From: Flavobacteriaceae bacterium
GTDB lineage: Bacteria; Bacteroidota; Bacteroidia; Flavobacteriales; Flavobacteriaceae
Direction of reading: 5' to 3'
NCBI GenBank assembly: GCA_947461425.1
Contig: CANHKZ010000002.1
Location: forward strand, 1 to 59,317
Length of the DNA: 59,317 nt
The translations under genes and the position numbers were made by a program. A model generated the notes under the pieces. That model saw only the letters and a program-made list of their open reading frames with translations, made no database searches and had not been told where the DNA came from. Below, piece by piece: positions 1 through 7,469 of the stretch. Numbering within the stretch: the stretch's first letter is position 1; each line of letters opens with the position of its first letter.

Positions 1-13
1 AAAACCATACAAC

Positions 14-99
14 GCTCGGATGGTGAAATTGGTAGACACGCTGGACTTAAAATCCAGTGAACAGCAATGTTCGTGCGGGTTCAAGTCCCGCTCTGAGTA
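14..99 (+). tRNA. tRNA-Leu (anticodon UAA)
   Basis: An 86-nt class II cloverleaf. The acceptor stem pairs GCTCGGA with TCTGAGT (two G-U pairs), the anticodon stem-loop is CTGGA-CTTAAAA-TCCAG giving anticodon TAA, a variable arm follows, and the T arm is GCGGG-TTCAAGT-CCCGC. The long variable arm and UAA anticodon fit tRNA-Leu. CCA is not encoded. A strong terminator follows directly. Its promoter lies outside the window. Confidence 0.95.
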
Positions 100-103
100 C
101 TAA

Positions 104-130
104 AGCCTCTTCAATTGAAGAGGTTTTTTT
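104..130 (+). terminator. Rho-independent terminator after tRNA-Leu
   Basis: The stem CCTCTTC / GAAGAGG with an AATT loop is followed by seven T residues, five nucleotides after the tRNA. It ends the tRNA transcript. Confidence 0.9.
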
Positions 131-177
131 GTTTTTACAGAAAAAAATGAGCGCTAATTTTTAGCGTGATCAAGAAT

Positions 178-525
178 ATGGGAACTTTTGTAATTACAAA
201 ACGGTTTAACGACGAATACAAATTTGTATTTGCTTCTAGAAAAGGGAAAACTATTTTCACCAGTTTGAGTTACGAACTTAAATTTGAAGGAGAACAAGCA
301 ATAGAAAAGTTTAAATCCAATACTAACCTAGCTACCTTCTTAAAGTTTAAATCAACTAAAGGAAACTATTATTTTAAGGTATTGTTAGATGGAGTTAACT
401 TTGCTACAAGTAGAAAGTACACTACAGAACTTAGACTTAACAAAGGGATTAACGAAATTGTAAAGTATGCCTCAATTTCAGAAGTATTGGACTTTTCAGC
501 TAATGATGTTATTTTTACTGATTAA
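178..525 (+). CDS. YegP-like DUF1508 (UPF0339) family protein
   Basis: A 115-residue soluble protein without signal peptide or membrane segment. It resembles the DUF1508/YegP fold as two tandem repeats: residues about 2-45 (FVITKR..YKFVFASRKGKTIFTS) and 50-105 (FLKFKSTKGNYYFKVLLDG). The biochemical role of the family is unknown. The ORF track begins at a GTG (166), but ATG 178 gives the family-like MGTFVITKR start and is preferred. A small CGCTAA/TTAGCG hairpin (152-166) lies just upstream. It is a single gene between two terminators. Confidence 0.8.
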   Translation: MGTFVITKRFNDEYKFVFASRKGKTIFTSLSYELKFEGEQAIEKFKSNTNLATFLKFKSTKGNYYFKVLLDGVNFATSRKYTTELRLNKGINEIVKYASISEVLDFSANDVIFTD

Positions 526-572
526 CAATTTAGAATTAATCAATAGTTAGCATAAAGGAATTGGTTTAAGAA

Positions 573-612
573 TAAAAAAAGCCGTTACACCAAGTGTACG
601 GCTTATTTTTTT
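573..612. terminator. Bidirectional terminator between the YegP-like gene and the lipoprotein gene
   Basis: AGCCGTTACAC / GTGTACGGCT form a stem with one bulge and a short loop. There is an A-run before it and a T-run after it, so it can stop transcription from both converging genes. Confidence 0.85.
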
Positions 613-627
613 CTCTGTAGTAATTGA

Positions 628-804
628 TTACTTTACAGCAGCAGTATCAACAGCAGCAGTATCAACAGCAGCAGTATCAACAGCAGTAGTGTCCATAGCA
701 GTAGTATCTACAGCAGGAGCTTCTTCAGCAGGAGCTTCAGCTTTCTTACAAGATACAACAGTTAATACAGCAACAACAGCTAAACTTAAAAATACTTTTT
801 TCAT
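628..804 (-). CDS. Small repeat-containing lipoprotein (58 aa), not on the ORF track
   Basis: Reading the minus strand from ATG at 804 gives a complete 58-residue ORF: a Lys-start signal peptide and lipobox ending VVSC (Cys19), then an Ala/Pro/Glu-rich linker and tandem pentapeptides of the type VDTAA (three exact 15-bp copies at the end, two diverged VDTTA/MDTTA copies before them), ending VK. It should be lipidated on Cys19 and stay membrane-anchored. No function is recognised. A TATCTTTG promoter element lies about 38 nt upstream and a terminator directly downstream, which supports a real gene. The ORF track omits it only because it is short. Confidence 0.8.
   Translation of the reverse strand: MKKVFLSLAVVAVLTVVSCKKAEAPAEEAPAVDTTAMDTTAVDTAAVDTAAVDTAAVK
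638..700 (-). repeat. 15-bp tandem repeat inside the lipoprotein gene
   Basis: The unit cagcagtatcaacag (plus strand) occurs in three perfect head-to-tail copies followed by decayed copies, coding the VDTAA pentapeptides. The 15-bp period keeps the frame, so copy-number change would lengthen or shorten the lipoprotein tail without inactivating it. Confidence 0.8.
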
Positions 805-841
805 CTTAATTTATTATAAAAGGTTAATTATTAATTCATGG

Positions 842-849
842 CAAAGATA
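842..849 (-). promoter_or_regulatory. -7 promoter element for the lipoprotein gene
   Basis: TATCTTTG on the minus strand matches the Bacteroidota consensus TAnnTTTG, about 38 nt before the ATG. No clean TTG -33 element is seen. Confidence 0.55.
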
Positions 850-974
850 TAAATTTTTTAATATGTAAAATATTTTTTCATTTTTTTTTTAAATAATATT
901 TGACAATTTCTCTTCTTTTTTAAAAAAAATGGTCGAAAATCACCAAACGATTCCAATTTACACCAAAAATAGCA

Positions 975-2201
975 CTACATTTTTTTCATAATAGCGGTGA
1001 CTGCACCTGTATTGTTTTGAACAAAAATAGCGCTGATTGCTCCTTTTGATTTCCGAACCTCTTCATTGTCAATTAATTCATTAAATACTAATTCTAAACT
1101 TTCCACAGAACTAACAGAAATACATCCTCCTAGATGAACCAATTCAATAGCTTCTGCAAAATGAGAATAATTCGGCCCAATTACTATAGGAATGCCAAAA
1201 GTAGCAGGTTCTAGTATATTGTGTATACCAGACTGACCAAAACCACCTCCAACATATGCAATATCTGCATAACTATAAATCTTGGTTAAAATTCCAATAG
1301 TATCAATAATTAATACTTCGTAATCAGCTAGGTCTTTGTTTTCTTTTTCTGAATACAATAGCACTTTTTTATTACAATTGTTTTTTAATTGTTGAATTTG
1401 TTCAGATTTAATATTGTGAGGTGCAATTATATATTTACACTCTGACCACTTATAATTTATGAAATTCATAAGTAATTCCTCGTCTTTAGGCCATGAACTA
1501 CCTATTACTATAGTTGTTTTGTTGTCTTTAAATTTGTCAATACAATCCAATGTATTGTCTCTTTCTAAAATACTTGCTACCCTATCAAAACGTGTATCTC
1601 CGGAAATAAGCGCGTTTTTTTTCCCTATTTGATGTAGTAATTTTAATGATTTTTCGTTTTGAACAAAGAAATAACTAAAGCTGTCTAAGGCTTTTCTGTA
1701 GAATCCGCCATACCATTTAAAAAAAGTTTGTTTTTCTCTAAAAATCCCTGAAATTAAAAAGACTGGAATTTTATTTTCCTTTAGTTTAAACAAGTAATTA
1801 GGCCAAAATTCATATTTGATAAAGAAAACTATATCAGGATGTACTGTATCGATGAATTTTTGAGCGTTTTTTAAAGTATCTAAAGGCAAATAAACGGTTG
1901 CATCGGCTATTGTATTGTTTTTTCTCACTTCATAACCGGATGGAGAAAAAAAGCTAACTATAATTTTGTGAAAGGGGTATTTTTTTTTGATTTTTTCAAT
2001 TACGGGTAATCCCTGCTCGTATTCTCCCAATGATGCAGCATGAAACCAAATAGTTTTGTCAGTGGGCTTTATTTTTATTTTTAAGATAGGAAAGACCTCT
2101 TTTCTTCCCGCTACGAAAAGTTGTATTTTAGAATTAAATAGCGCAATAATTTGTAAAACGACTGCAGCTATCGAAATAAGTATATTGTAAATAAAATGCA
2201 T
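975..2201 (-). CDS. waaA: 3-deoxy-D-manno-octulosonic acid (Kdo) transferase
   Basis: This 408-aa GT30 enzyme transfers Kdo from CMP-Kdo to lipid IVA at the inner membrane, the first step of LPS core assembly. The N-terminus is hydrophobic (residues 1-30). The acceptor-side motif FHAASLGEYEQG carries Glu60, the position of the family's catalytic base, and the KYEFWPN motif is at 129-135. The C-terminal donor-binding lobe has DTIGILTKIYSYADIAYVGGGF and HNILEPATFGIPIVIGP. Length is normal. It is transcribed away from the aminotransferase/galE pair. Confidence 0.93.
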   Translation of the reverse strand: MHFIYNILISIAAVVLQIIALFNSKIQLFVAGRKEVFPILKIKIKPTDKTIWFHAASLGEYEQGLPVIEKIKKKYPFHKIIVSFFSPSGYEVRKNNTIADATVYLPLDTLKNAQKFIDTVHPDIVFFIKYEFWPNYLFKLKENKIPVFLISGIFREKQTFFKWYGGFYRKALDSFSYFFVQNEKSLKLLHQIGKKNALISGDTRFDRVASILERDNTLDCIDKFKDNKTTIVIGSSWPKDEELLMNFINYKWSECKYIIAPHNIKSEQIQQLKNNCNKKVLLYSEKENKDLADYEVLIIDTIGILTKIYSYADIAYVGGGFGQSGIHNILEPATFGIPIVIGPNYSHFAEAIELVHLGGCISVSSVESLELVFNELIDNEEVRKSKGAISAIFVQNNTGAVTAIMKKM

Positions 2202-2270
2202 ACCAATTATTTTGGAGCTAAAATACAGTTTCTTTATTTTATTTTGATTGGTTAGAACTCATTAAATCCC

Positions 2271-2278
2271 TATTTTTG
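2271..2278 (+). promoter_or_regulatory. -7 promoter element upstream of the sugar aminotransferase
   Basis: TATTTTTG matches TAnnTTTG 55 nt before the ATG at 2334. Together with the 22-bp gap to galE it suggests one promoter for both genes. Confidence 0.5.
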
Positions 2279-2333
2279 TTTTCGTTTTACAAAGTGACTC
2301 AGTTTAAATTGGATTTTTTGATAAAAAAAGCAA

Positions 2334-3467
2334 ATGAAAAAAATACAAATGGTTGACTTGAAAAGTCAATATAACGCAATAAAAGAAACAGTTGACACTT
2401 CAATTCAAGAAGTTTTAGATACCAATACTTACATAAATGGACCACAAGTTCATTTGTTCCAAAAATCTTTGGAAGAATATCTAGGTGTTAAACATGTTAT
2501 TCCATGTGCAAATGGCACAGATGCTTTGCAAGTTGCGATGATGGGGCTGGGATTACAACCTGGTGACGAGGTTATTACCGCTGACTTTACATTTGCAGCA
2601 ACTGTTGAAGTAATAGCTTTATTACAATTGACACCAGTTTTGGTAGATGTGGATATCTACAATATGAATATTGCAATCGATAAAATCAGAAAAGCAATTA
2701 CACCAAAAACAAAAGCAATTGTTCCTGTTCATTTGTTTGGACGTGCGTCAAATATGGAGGCAATTATGGCTTTAGCCAAAGAACATAATTTGTATGTAAT
2801 TGAAGATAATGCGCAAGCGATTGGAGCGAATTGTAAATTTTCGGACGGAACTAAAAAGAAAGCTGGAACAATAGGTCATGTAGGGGCAACATCTTTCTTT
2901 CCCTCTAAAAATTTAGGTTGTTATGGAGATGGAGGGGCAATTTTCACAAATGACGATGAATTAGCACATACTCTAAGAGGAATTGTAAATCACGGAATGT
3001 ATGAAAGATACCATCATGATGTGGTAGGAGTTAACTCTCGATTGGATAGTATTCAAGCTGCTGTATTGAATGCTAAATTACCATTATTAGACCAATACAA
3101 TAAAGCGAGACAAAATGCCGCCAGAAAATACTCCACAGCATTAGAAGGACATAAAAATATTATTGCGCCAAGTATTTGTGACATTTGTGATTGTCATGTT
3201 TTTCATCAATATACCCTACGAATAATTGATGCCGATAGAAATGGATTGATGCAACATTTGTTAGATAAGGGAATTCCGTGTGCTATATACTACCCAATTC
3301 CGCTACACAGCCAAAAAGCATATGCTGACGCACGTTATCAAGAAGAAGATTTTCCAGTTACGAATCAATTGGTTCAAGAAGTGATTTCATTACCAATGCA
3401 CACAGAATTGGATGATGAACAAATCCAATTTATAACAGATAGTATTTTAGAATTCTTAAATAAATAA
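2334..3467 (+). CDS. DegT/DnrJ/EryC1/StrS family sugar aminotransferase
   Basis: This 377-aa PLP enzyme belongs to the family that aminates nucleotide-linked keto-sugars for surface polysaccharide or LPS. The start MKKIQMVDLKSQY is typical. PLP-site residues are visible: CANGTDAL (58-65), EDNAQAIGA with Asp158 for the pyridine nitrogen, and the Schiff-base Lys192 in FFPSKNLGCYGDGG. The following RYHHDVVGVNSRLDSIQAAVL is the usual active-site segment. It sits next to waaA and 22 bp before galE, consistent with envelope sugar synthesis. The exact sugar substrate cannot be told. Confidence 0.88.
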   Translation: MKKIQMVDLKSQYNAIKETVDTSIQEVLDTNTYINGPQVHLFQKSLEEYLGVKHVIPCANGTDALQVAMMGLGLQPGDEVITADFTFAATVEVIALLQLTPVLVDVDIYNMNIAIDKIRKAITPKTKAIVPVHLFGRASNMEAIMALAKEHNLYVIEDNAQAIGANCKFSDGTKKKAGTIGHVGATSFFPSKNLGCYGDGGAIFTNDDELAHTLRGIVNHGMYERYHHDVVGVNSRLDSIQAAVLNAKLPLLDQYNKARQNAARKYSTALEGHKNIIAPSICDICDCHVFHQYTLRIIDADRNGLMQHLLDKGIPCAIYYPIPLHSQKAYADARYQEEDFPVTNQLVQEVISLPMHTELDDEQIQFITDSILEFLNK

Positions 3468-3489
3468 ATGGTTACACCTTAAAATAAAA

Positions 3490-4503
3490 ATGAAAATACT
3501 TGTAACAGGAGGGTTGGGTTTTATTGGTTCGCATACTGTTGTAGAACTACAAAATGAAGGTTTTGAGGTAGTAATTATAGATAATCTATCCAATACCTCT
3601 TTGTCTGTTTTAGACGGGATAAAAAATATAACTGGGAAAATGCCTGTATTTGAAAACTTGGATTTACGCGACAAACAGAAAGTACAAGATTTTTTTAAAA
3701 GGCATATGAATATTGATGGTGTGATTCATTTTGCTGCTTCAAAAGCCGTTGGAGAAAGTGTTGAAAAGCCATTATCGTATTATGAAAATAACATCAATAC
3801 ATTGGTCTATGTTTTGCAAGAATTAGAACAAAAACCAACTGCTAATTTTATTTTTAGTTCCTCTTGTACCGTATATGGTCAAGCCGAAACCATGCCTATT
3901 ACTGAAGATTCTTCCGTTCAAGTGGCGCTGTCGCCTTATGGCAACACCAAACAAATGGGAGAAGAAATTATTACCGATACCACTAAAGTAACTAATATCA
4001 ATGCTATTTTATTGCGTTATTTTAACCCGATAGGATCGCATCCTTCAGCCGAGATAGGGGAGTTGCCATTAGGAGTACCGCAAAATTTAGTGCCTTTTAT
4101 AACACAAACCGGAATTGGGTTGCGTCAAGAATTATCGGTATATGGAGATGATTATCCAACACCTGACGGAACGGCAATTCGCGATTATATTCACGTAGTT
4201 GATTTGGCCAAAGCCCATGTTATTGCAATGCAACGCTTGCTAGAAAAGAGAAACCTTTCTAAAGTTGAAACTTTTAATCTAGGAACGGGAACAGGCAGCT
4301 CTGTTTTAGAAGTAATTCATGCTTTTGAAAAAGTAAGCGGACAAAAGTTACCTTATAAAATTGTTGCAAAAAGAGAAGGAGATATTACTGTGGCGTACGC
4401 CAATACTCATAAAGCGAATACTGTTTTAGGATGGAAAGCCCAATCAACACTTGAAGAAGCAATGGCTAGCGCCTGGAAATGGGAACAGAAAATTAGAAGT
4501 TAA
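3490..4503 (+). CDS. galE: UDP-glucose 4-epimerase
   Basis: A 337-aa extended SDR enzyme interconverting UDP-glucose and UDP-galactose. The NAD-binding glycine motif GGLGFIGSH is at 7-15, the catalytic Ser region SSSCTVYG at 123-130, and the YxxxK pair is Tyr150/Lys154 (SPYGNTK). NPIGSHPSAEIGE and GDDYPTPDGTAIRDYIHV are GalE-specific. It follows the aminotransferase by 22 bp, so probably one operon supplying sugar nucleotides. Its stop codon overlaps the stop of the convergent M23 gene. Confidence 0.95.
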   Translation: MKILVTGGLGFIGSHTVVELQNEGFEVVIIDNLSNTSLSVLDGIKNITGKMPVFENLDLRDKQKVQDFFKRHMNIDGVIHFAASKAVGESVEKPLSYYENNINTLVYVLQELEQKPTANFIFSSSCTVYGQAETMPITEDSSVQVALSPYGNTKQMGEEIITDTTKVTNINAILLRYFNPIGSHPSAEIGELPLGVPQNLVPFITQTGIGLRQELSVYGDDYPTPDGTAIRDYIHVVDLAKAHVIAMQRLLEKRNLSKVETFNLGTGTGSSVLEVIHAFEKVSGQKLPYKIVAKREGDITVAYANTHKANTVLGWKAQSTLEEAMASAWKWEQKIRS

Positions 4504-5177
4504 TTTATTTTTAATAAAACATCCGGGTCTGGACAATTAGCACTGTAAAAATCCAACATCTTTGAGCTGCAAACACCAGGGTAATCTCCAAACTTATTTT
4601 CCATATCAATAATTATCTGAAAATGTAAATGGGGAGCATAATCTCCGTTGATTGGTGGTAAACCCAAATTTCCAATTTGCTCACCTTTACATACAGTATT
4701 TCCAATTTGTTTGTCTATTAAACTTTCTTCGCTTAAATGGCCATAAAGCGTGTGAAAAATAAAATCTTTTATTTGGTGTTGAATAATAATCGTTGGACCA
4801 TAATCACCCAAAGCAGTATTGTTTTGCAAACTGTGAATAGTGCCATTTAACGCTGCATGAACGCTAGCCGAATTATTGATCCAGAGATCCAAACCAATGT
4901 GAATATTGCGTTCGTCTGAATTTTCAGCATTAAATACACTACTTCTTTTGTATAAGTTTCTTTTTTCAATATACCCACCAAAAGCAATTTTTCCTTTATT
5001 AAAATCCAAATGATTTTGGATAAAAACGCTATAATCTTCAGCTGAATCTAATTTTGAAATATTAATATTTTGGTTTGAAACGGACAAATCAAGTGGGACA
5101 TATTCAGAATATGGAATGTTGGGTGCAATCACTTTTGAAGATTCAATTTGGTTCAATAATTCTAAAAGATTAGCCAT
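4500..5177 (-). CDS. M23 family metallopeptidase (LytM-like)
   Basis: A 225-aa protein with a C-terminal M23 zinc peptidase domain: His93 and Asp97 in HIGLD, YGHL with His147, and HLHF with His183/His185, the complete ligand and catalytic set. Such enzymes cut peptide cross-links in peptidoglycan. No signal peptide is evident in the N-terminal 80 residues, which is unusual for a wall enzyme, so location is uncertain. A TATATTTG element lies about 18 nt upstream of the ATG. Its stop codon overlaps that of galE. Confidence 0.85.
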   Translation of the reverse strand: MANLLELLNQIESSKVIAPNIPYSEYVPLDLSVSNQNINISKLDSAEDYSVFIQNHLDFNKGKIAFGGYIEKRNLYKRSSVFNAENSDERNIHIGLDLWINNSASVHAALNGTIHSLQNNTALGDYGPTIIIQHQIKDFIFHTLYGHLSEESLIDKQIGNTVCKGEQIGNLGLPPINGDYAPHLHFQIIIDMENKFGDYPGVCSSKMLDFYSANCPDPDVLLKIN

Positions 5178-5194
5178 ATTTTTCGGTTTGATTT

Positions 5195-5202
5195 CAAATA
5201 TA
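5195..5202 (-). promoter_or_regulatory. -7 promoter element for the M23 peptidase
   Basis: TATATTTG on the minus strand, 17 nt before the ATG at 5177. It overlaps the end of the fabD terminator T-run, so the two transcription units are packed head-to-tail. Confidence 0.5.
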
Positions 5203-5236
5203 AAAAATCCTCATAAACAAATTGTCAATGAGGATT
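5202..5236 (-). terminator. Rho-independent terminator of fabD
   Basis: On the minus strand AATCCTCAT pairs with ATGAGGATT around a 13-nt loop and is followed by a T-run. It lies 22 nt after the fabD stop. Confidence 0.75.
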
Positions 5237-5257
5237 GAATATATTATAATGAATGTA

Positions 5258-6130
5258 TTATGCAGAAATTGTAACCGCTTCTTTATTAATTTTGTTTACC
5301 AATCCAACCAATACTTTTCCTGGCCCAACTTCCGTAAAACTAGTAGCGCCATCCTGAATCATTTGATTTACAGATTGTGTCCATTTTACTGGGGCTGTTA
5401 ATTGAATAATCAGATTTTTCTTGATCTCATCTGGGTCGGAAACAGCAGTCGCCGTTACATTTTGATATACTGGACAAATTGGTGTTGAAAAAGTAGTTGC
5501 TTCAATAGCTGCAGCTAATTCTTCTCTTGCGGGTTCCATCATTGGCGAGTGAAAAGCACCTCCAACAGGCAAAATTAAAGCGCGTTTGGCTCCAGCCTCT
5601 TTCATTTTTTCACAAGCCAATTCTACGGCTTTGTATTCGCCAGAGATTACTAACTGACCCGGACAATTATAATTTGCTGCCACAACAACACCGTCAATAG
5701 AAGCGCAAATGTCTTCTACTATTGTATCTTCTAAATTTAAAACTGCCGCCATAGTTGAAGCAGTAATTTCGCAGGCTTTTTGCATAGCTAAAGCGCGCTT
5801 CGATACTAATTGTAATCCGTCTTCGAAAGACAGCGTTCCGTTGGCAACTAAAGCAGAAAATTCTCCTAAAGAGTGACCAGCCACCATTTCTGGTTGAAAG
5901 TAAGCTAAAGTTTTAGCTAAAATAACCGAATGTAAAAAAACGGCAGGTTGCGTTACTTTTGTTTCTTTTAATTCTTCGGCAGTTCCTTCAAACATAATAT
6001 CAGTAATTCGAAATCCTAAAATGACATTGGCTTTTTCGAAAAGTTCTTTTGCCAAAGGGGAATTCTCGTATAATTCTTTACCCATTCCGGTAAATTGTGC
6101 TCCTTGTCCAGGAAATACATATGCTTTCAT
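5258..6130 (-). CDS. fabD: Malonyl-CoA:ACP transacylase
   Basis: A 290-aa cytosolic enzyme loading malonyl onto acyl carrier protein for fatty-acid synthesis. It starts with MKAYVFPGQGAQFTGMG. The nucleophile motif GHSLGE is at 85-90 (Ser87), and the catalytic His is in GGAFHSPMM near residue 199; Gln9 of PGQGAQ forms the oxyanion region. Length is normal. It has its own TACTTTTG promoter element and its own terminator, so it is likely monocistronic. Confidence 0.95.
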   Translation of the reverse strand: MKAYVFPGQGAQFTGMGKELYENSPLAKELFEKANVILGFRITDIMFEGTAEELKETKVTQPAVFLHSVILAKTLAYFQPEMVAGHSLGEFSALVANGTLSFEDGLQLVSKRALAMQKACEITASTMAAVLNLEDTIVEDICASIDGVVVAANYNCPGQLVISGEYKAVELACEKMKEAGAKRALILPVGGAFHSPMMEPAREELAAAIEATTFSTPICPVYQNVTATAVSDPDEIKKNLIIQLTAPVKWTQSVNQMIQDGATSFTEVGPGKVLVGLVNKINKEAVTISA

Positions 6131-6173
6131 AACGTTTATTTCAAGTTTAGTGTTGTGTACTTTAGTTGAATCA

Positions 6174-6181
6174 CAAAAGTA
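6174..6181 (-). promoter_or_regulatory. -7 promoter element for fabD
   Basis: TACTTTTG on the minus strand, about 43 nt upstream of the fabD ATG and between the pirin stop and fabD. Confidence 0.5.
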
Positions 6182-6193
6182 CTATTTTTGATT

Positions 6194-6910
6194 TTATTGC
6201 TCCATCGGAATTTCCATCACTAAAAATCGAGAATCTAAATTGGCTTTGATTTCGACTTCATTGGTTTCCCAAATTCCTATGGCATCTCTTTTTTCTAGTT
6301 TTTCTCCGTTTACTTCAATTTCACCTTCGATATTCATGATATAGAATCCATTACCTTCTTTTTTTTGAGCTAATTTTTTAGAAAAATCTGCATCAAAATC
6401 ACTCAAATAAAACCAAGCGTCTTGATGAATCCAAACTCCTTCGTCAGCTGAATTTGGGGATAGAATTTGAGCAAAATTATTTTTTTGCTTTGTAATATCT
6501 AAAGTAATTTGTTGGTATCTCGGTTCCACATTTCTCTGTTTTGGAAATAACCAAATCTGAAATAATTTTGTCCGTAAGTCTGCATTTGGATTGAATTCAC
6601 TATGCTGAATTCCAGTACCGGCACTCATTACTTGAACCTCTCCCGTTTTGATAATAGATTCATTTCCCATACTGTCTTTATGAGCCAAATCGCCTTCTAG
6701 TGGAATCGTAATAATTTCCATATTGTCATGTGGATGTGTTCCAAAGCCCATTCCAGCAGCAACTGTATCGTCATTAAAAACGCGAAGCGTTCCAAATTGA
6801 ATTCGTTCTGGATTGTACCAACTTGCAAAACTAAAACTGTGGTAAGCATTTAACCAGCCATGATCAGCGTGTCCTCTTGAATTTGCTTTGTGAAAAACTG
6901 TAGTTGCCAT
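6194..6910 (-). CDS. Pirin family protein (YhhW-like bicupin)
   Basis: A 238-aa bicupin. The N-terminal cupin carries the metal set HPHDNME (His59, His61) and GTGIQHSEFNP (His103, Glu105). The bacterial relative YhhW has quercetin 2,3-dioxygenase activity, but physiological roles of pirins vary. A TAAATTTG -7 element lies about 29 nt upstream, and a perfect TACTTTA-AGG-TAAAGTA palindrome just beyond it may be an operator. No signal peptide; cytosolic. Confidence 0.9.
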   Translation of the reverse strand: MATTVFHKANSRGHADHGWLNAYHSFSFASWYNPERIQFGTLRVFNDDTVAAGMGFGTHPHDNMEIITIPLEGDLAHKDSMGNESIIKTGEVQVMSAGTGIQHSEFNPNADLRTKLFQIWLFPKQRNVEPRYQQITLDITKQKNNFAQILSPNSADEGVWIHQDAWFYLSDFDADFSKKLAQKKEGNGFYIMNIEGEIEVNGEKLEKRDAIGIWETNEVEIKANLDSRFLVMEIPMEQ

Positions 6911-6938
6911 TGGTATAGATGAATTTGTGATTAGAGTA

Positions 6939-6946
6939 CAAATTTA
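6939..6946 (-). promoter_or_regulatory. -7 promoter element for the pirin gene
   Basis: TAAATTTG on the minus strand, 29 nt before the pirin ATG. The adjacent palindrome at 6966-6982 covers the expected -33 region. Confidence 0.5.
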
Positions 6947-6965
6947 AGTTGAATTAACAGATTAG

Positions 6966-6982
6966 TACTTTAAGGTAAAGTA
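6966..6982. promoter_or_regulatory. Perfect palindrome TACTTTA-AGG-TAAAGTA, candidate operator of the pirin gene
   Basis: Seven-base arms around a 3-bp centre lie across the expected -33 region of the pirin promoter. A third TACTTTA half-site is at 7006-7012. The arms resemble operators of redox/quinone-sensing HxlR-type repressors, but no such regulator gene is in the window, so this is inference. Confidence 0.4.
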
Positions 6983-7132
6983 AGAATTTATCGTTCGGTG
7001 ATTAATACTTTAGTGTTTATAAAATAATACTAAAAAAAACAATTATTATTTTTTCGGCTTTATACAAAAAGTCCTTGTCTTTATGCAGAAATAGTTAGGT
7101 GTTTTAGTATTTTTTTTATATTAAAATACAAA

Positions 7133-7453
7133 TTATTTTTTTTCTGGTAATAATTTAAAAGAAGTGGCTTTGAAACGATTGTCCACGATTGTACCAACCA
7201 CTTCGGCTTTTCTAACGGTGGCACAAAAACCATCGCCAGCGTGTGCGTCGCCATGTGAATCAATTGAAGTTCCATCTACAAAATAAGTTTTTCCGTCAAT
7301 GCGAACGGCTAAATCGCAGTCGTGTCCTTTCATTTTGAATTGGCACTGACCGCAAGCTGCTTCAACGATTTGAGATTTAGATTGTTCTTTTTTGTCTTGC
7401 GCATTTATTAATGCTACAGAAAACAGAAATAATAACGAAGCTATTTTTTTCAT
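7133..7453 (-). CDS. Secreted DUF6370-like Cys/His-rich small protein
   Basis: A 106-aa protein with a clear signal peptide (MKKIASLLFLFSVALINAQ, cleavage near 19). The mature part contains CxxC (Cys34, Cys37), HxC (His44, Cys46), a histidine pair (His67, His71) and Cys77, as in DUF6370 proteins. The pattern suggests metal binding or disulfides in the periplasm; function is not established. It starts 16 nt after the aminotransferase gene and is probably cotranscribed with it. The overlapping ORF 7081-7275 in another frame is a shadow. Confidence 0.75.
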   Translation of the reverse strand: MKKIASLLFLFSVALINAQDKKEQSKSQIVEAACGQCQFKMKGHDCDLAVRIDGKTYFVDGTSIDSHGDAHAGDGFCATVRKAEVVGTIVDNRFKATSFKLLPEKK

Positions 7454-7469
7454 CTTTTAATAATTATTT

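Noticed and set aside
1-525. tRNA-Leu as an integration site with the next gene as cargo
   Set aside because: No integrase, no repeated tRNA 3' end and ordinary neighbouring genes.
638-700. Tandem repeats considered as a CRISPR array
   Set aside because: The units are contiguous 15-mers without spacers and code in frame for a lipoprotein tail.
3456-3674. 72-aa minus-strand ORF over the galE start
   Set aside because: Antisense shadow of galE, low-complexity and without recognisable features.
7081-7275. 64-aa ORF on the minus strand beside the DUF6370 gene
   Set aside because: It overlaps the DUF6370 gene in another frame and its N-terminus is just the out-of-frame reading of that gene; no promoter or family.
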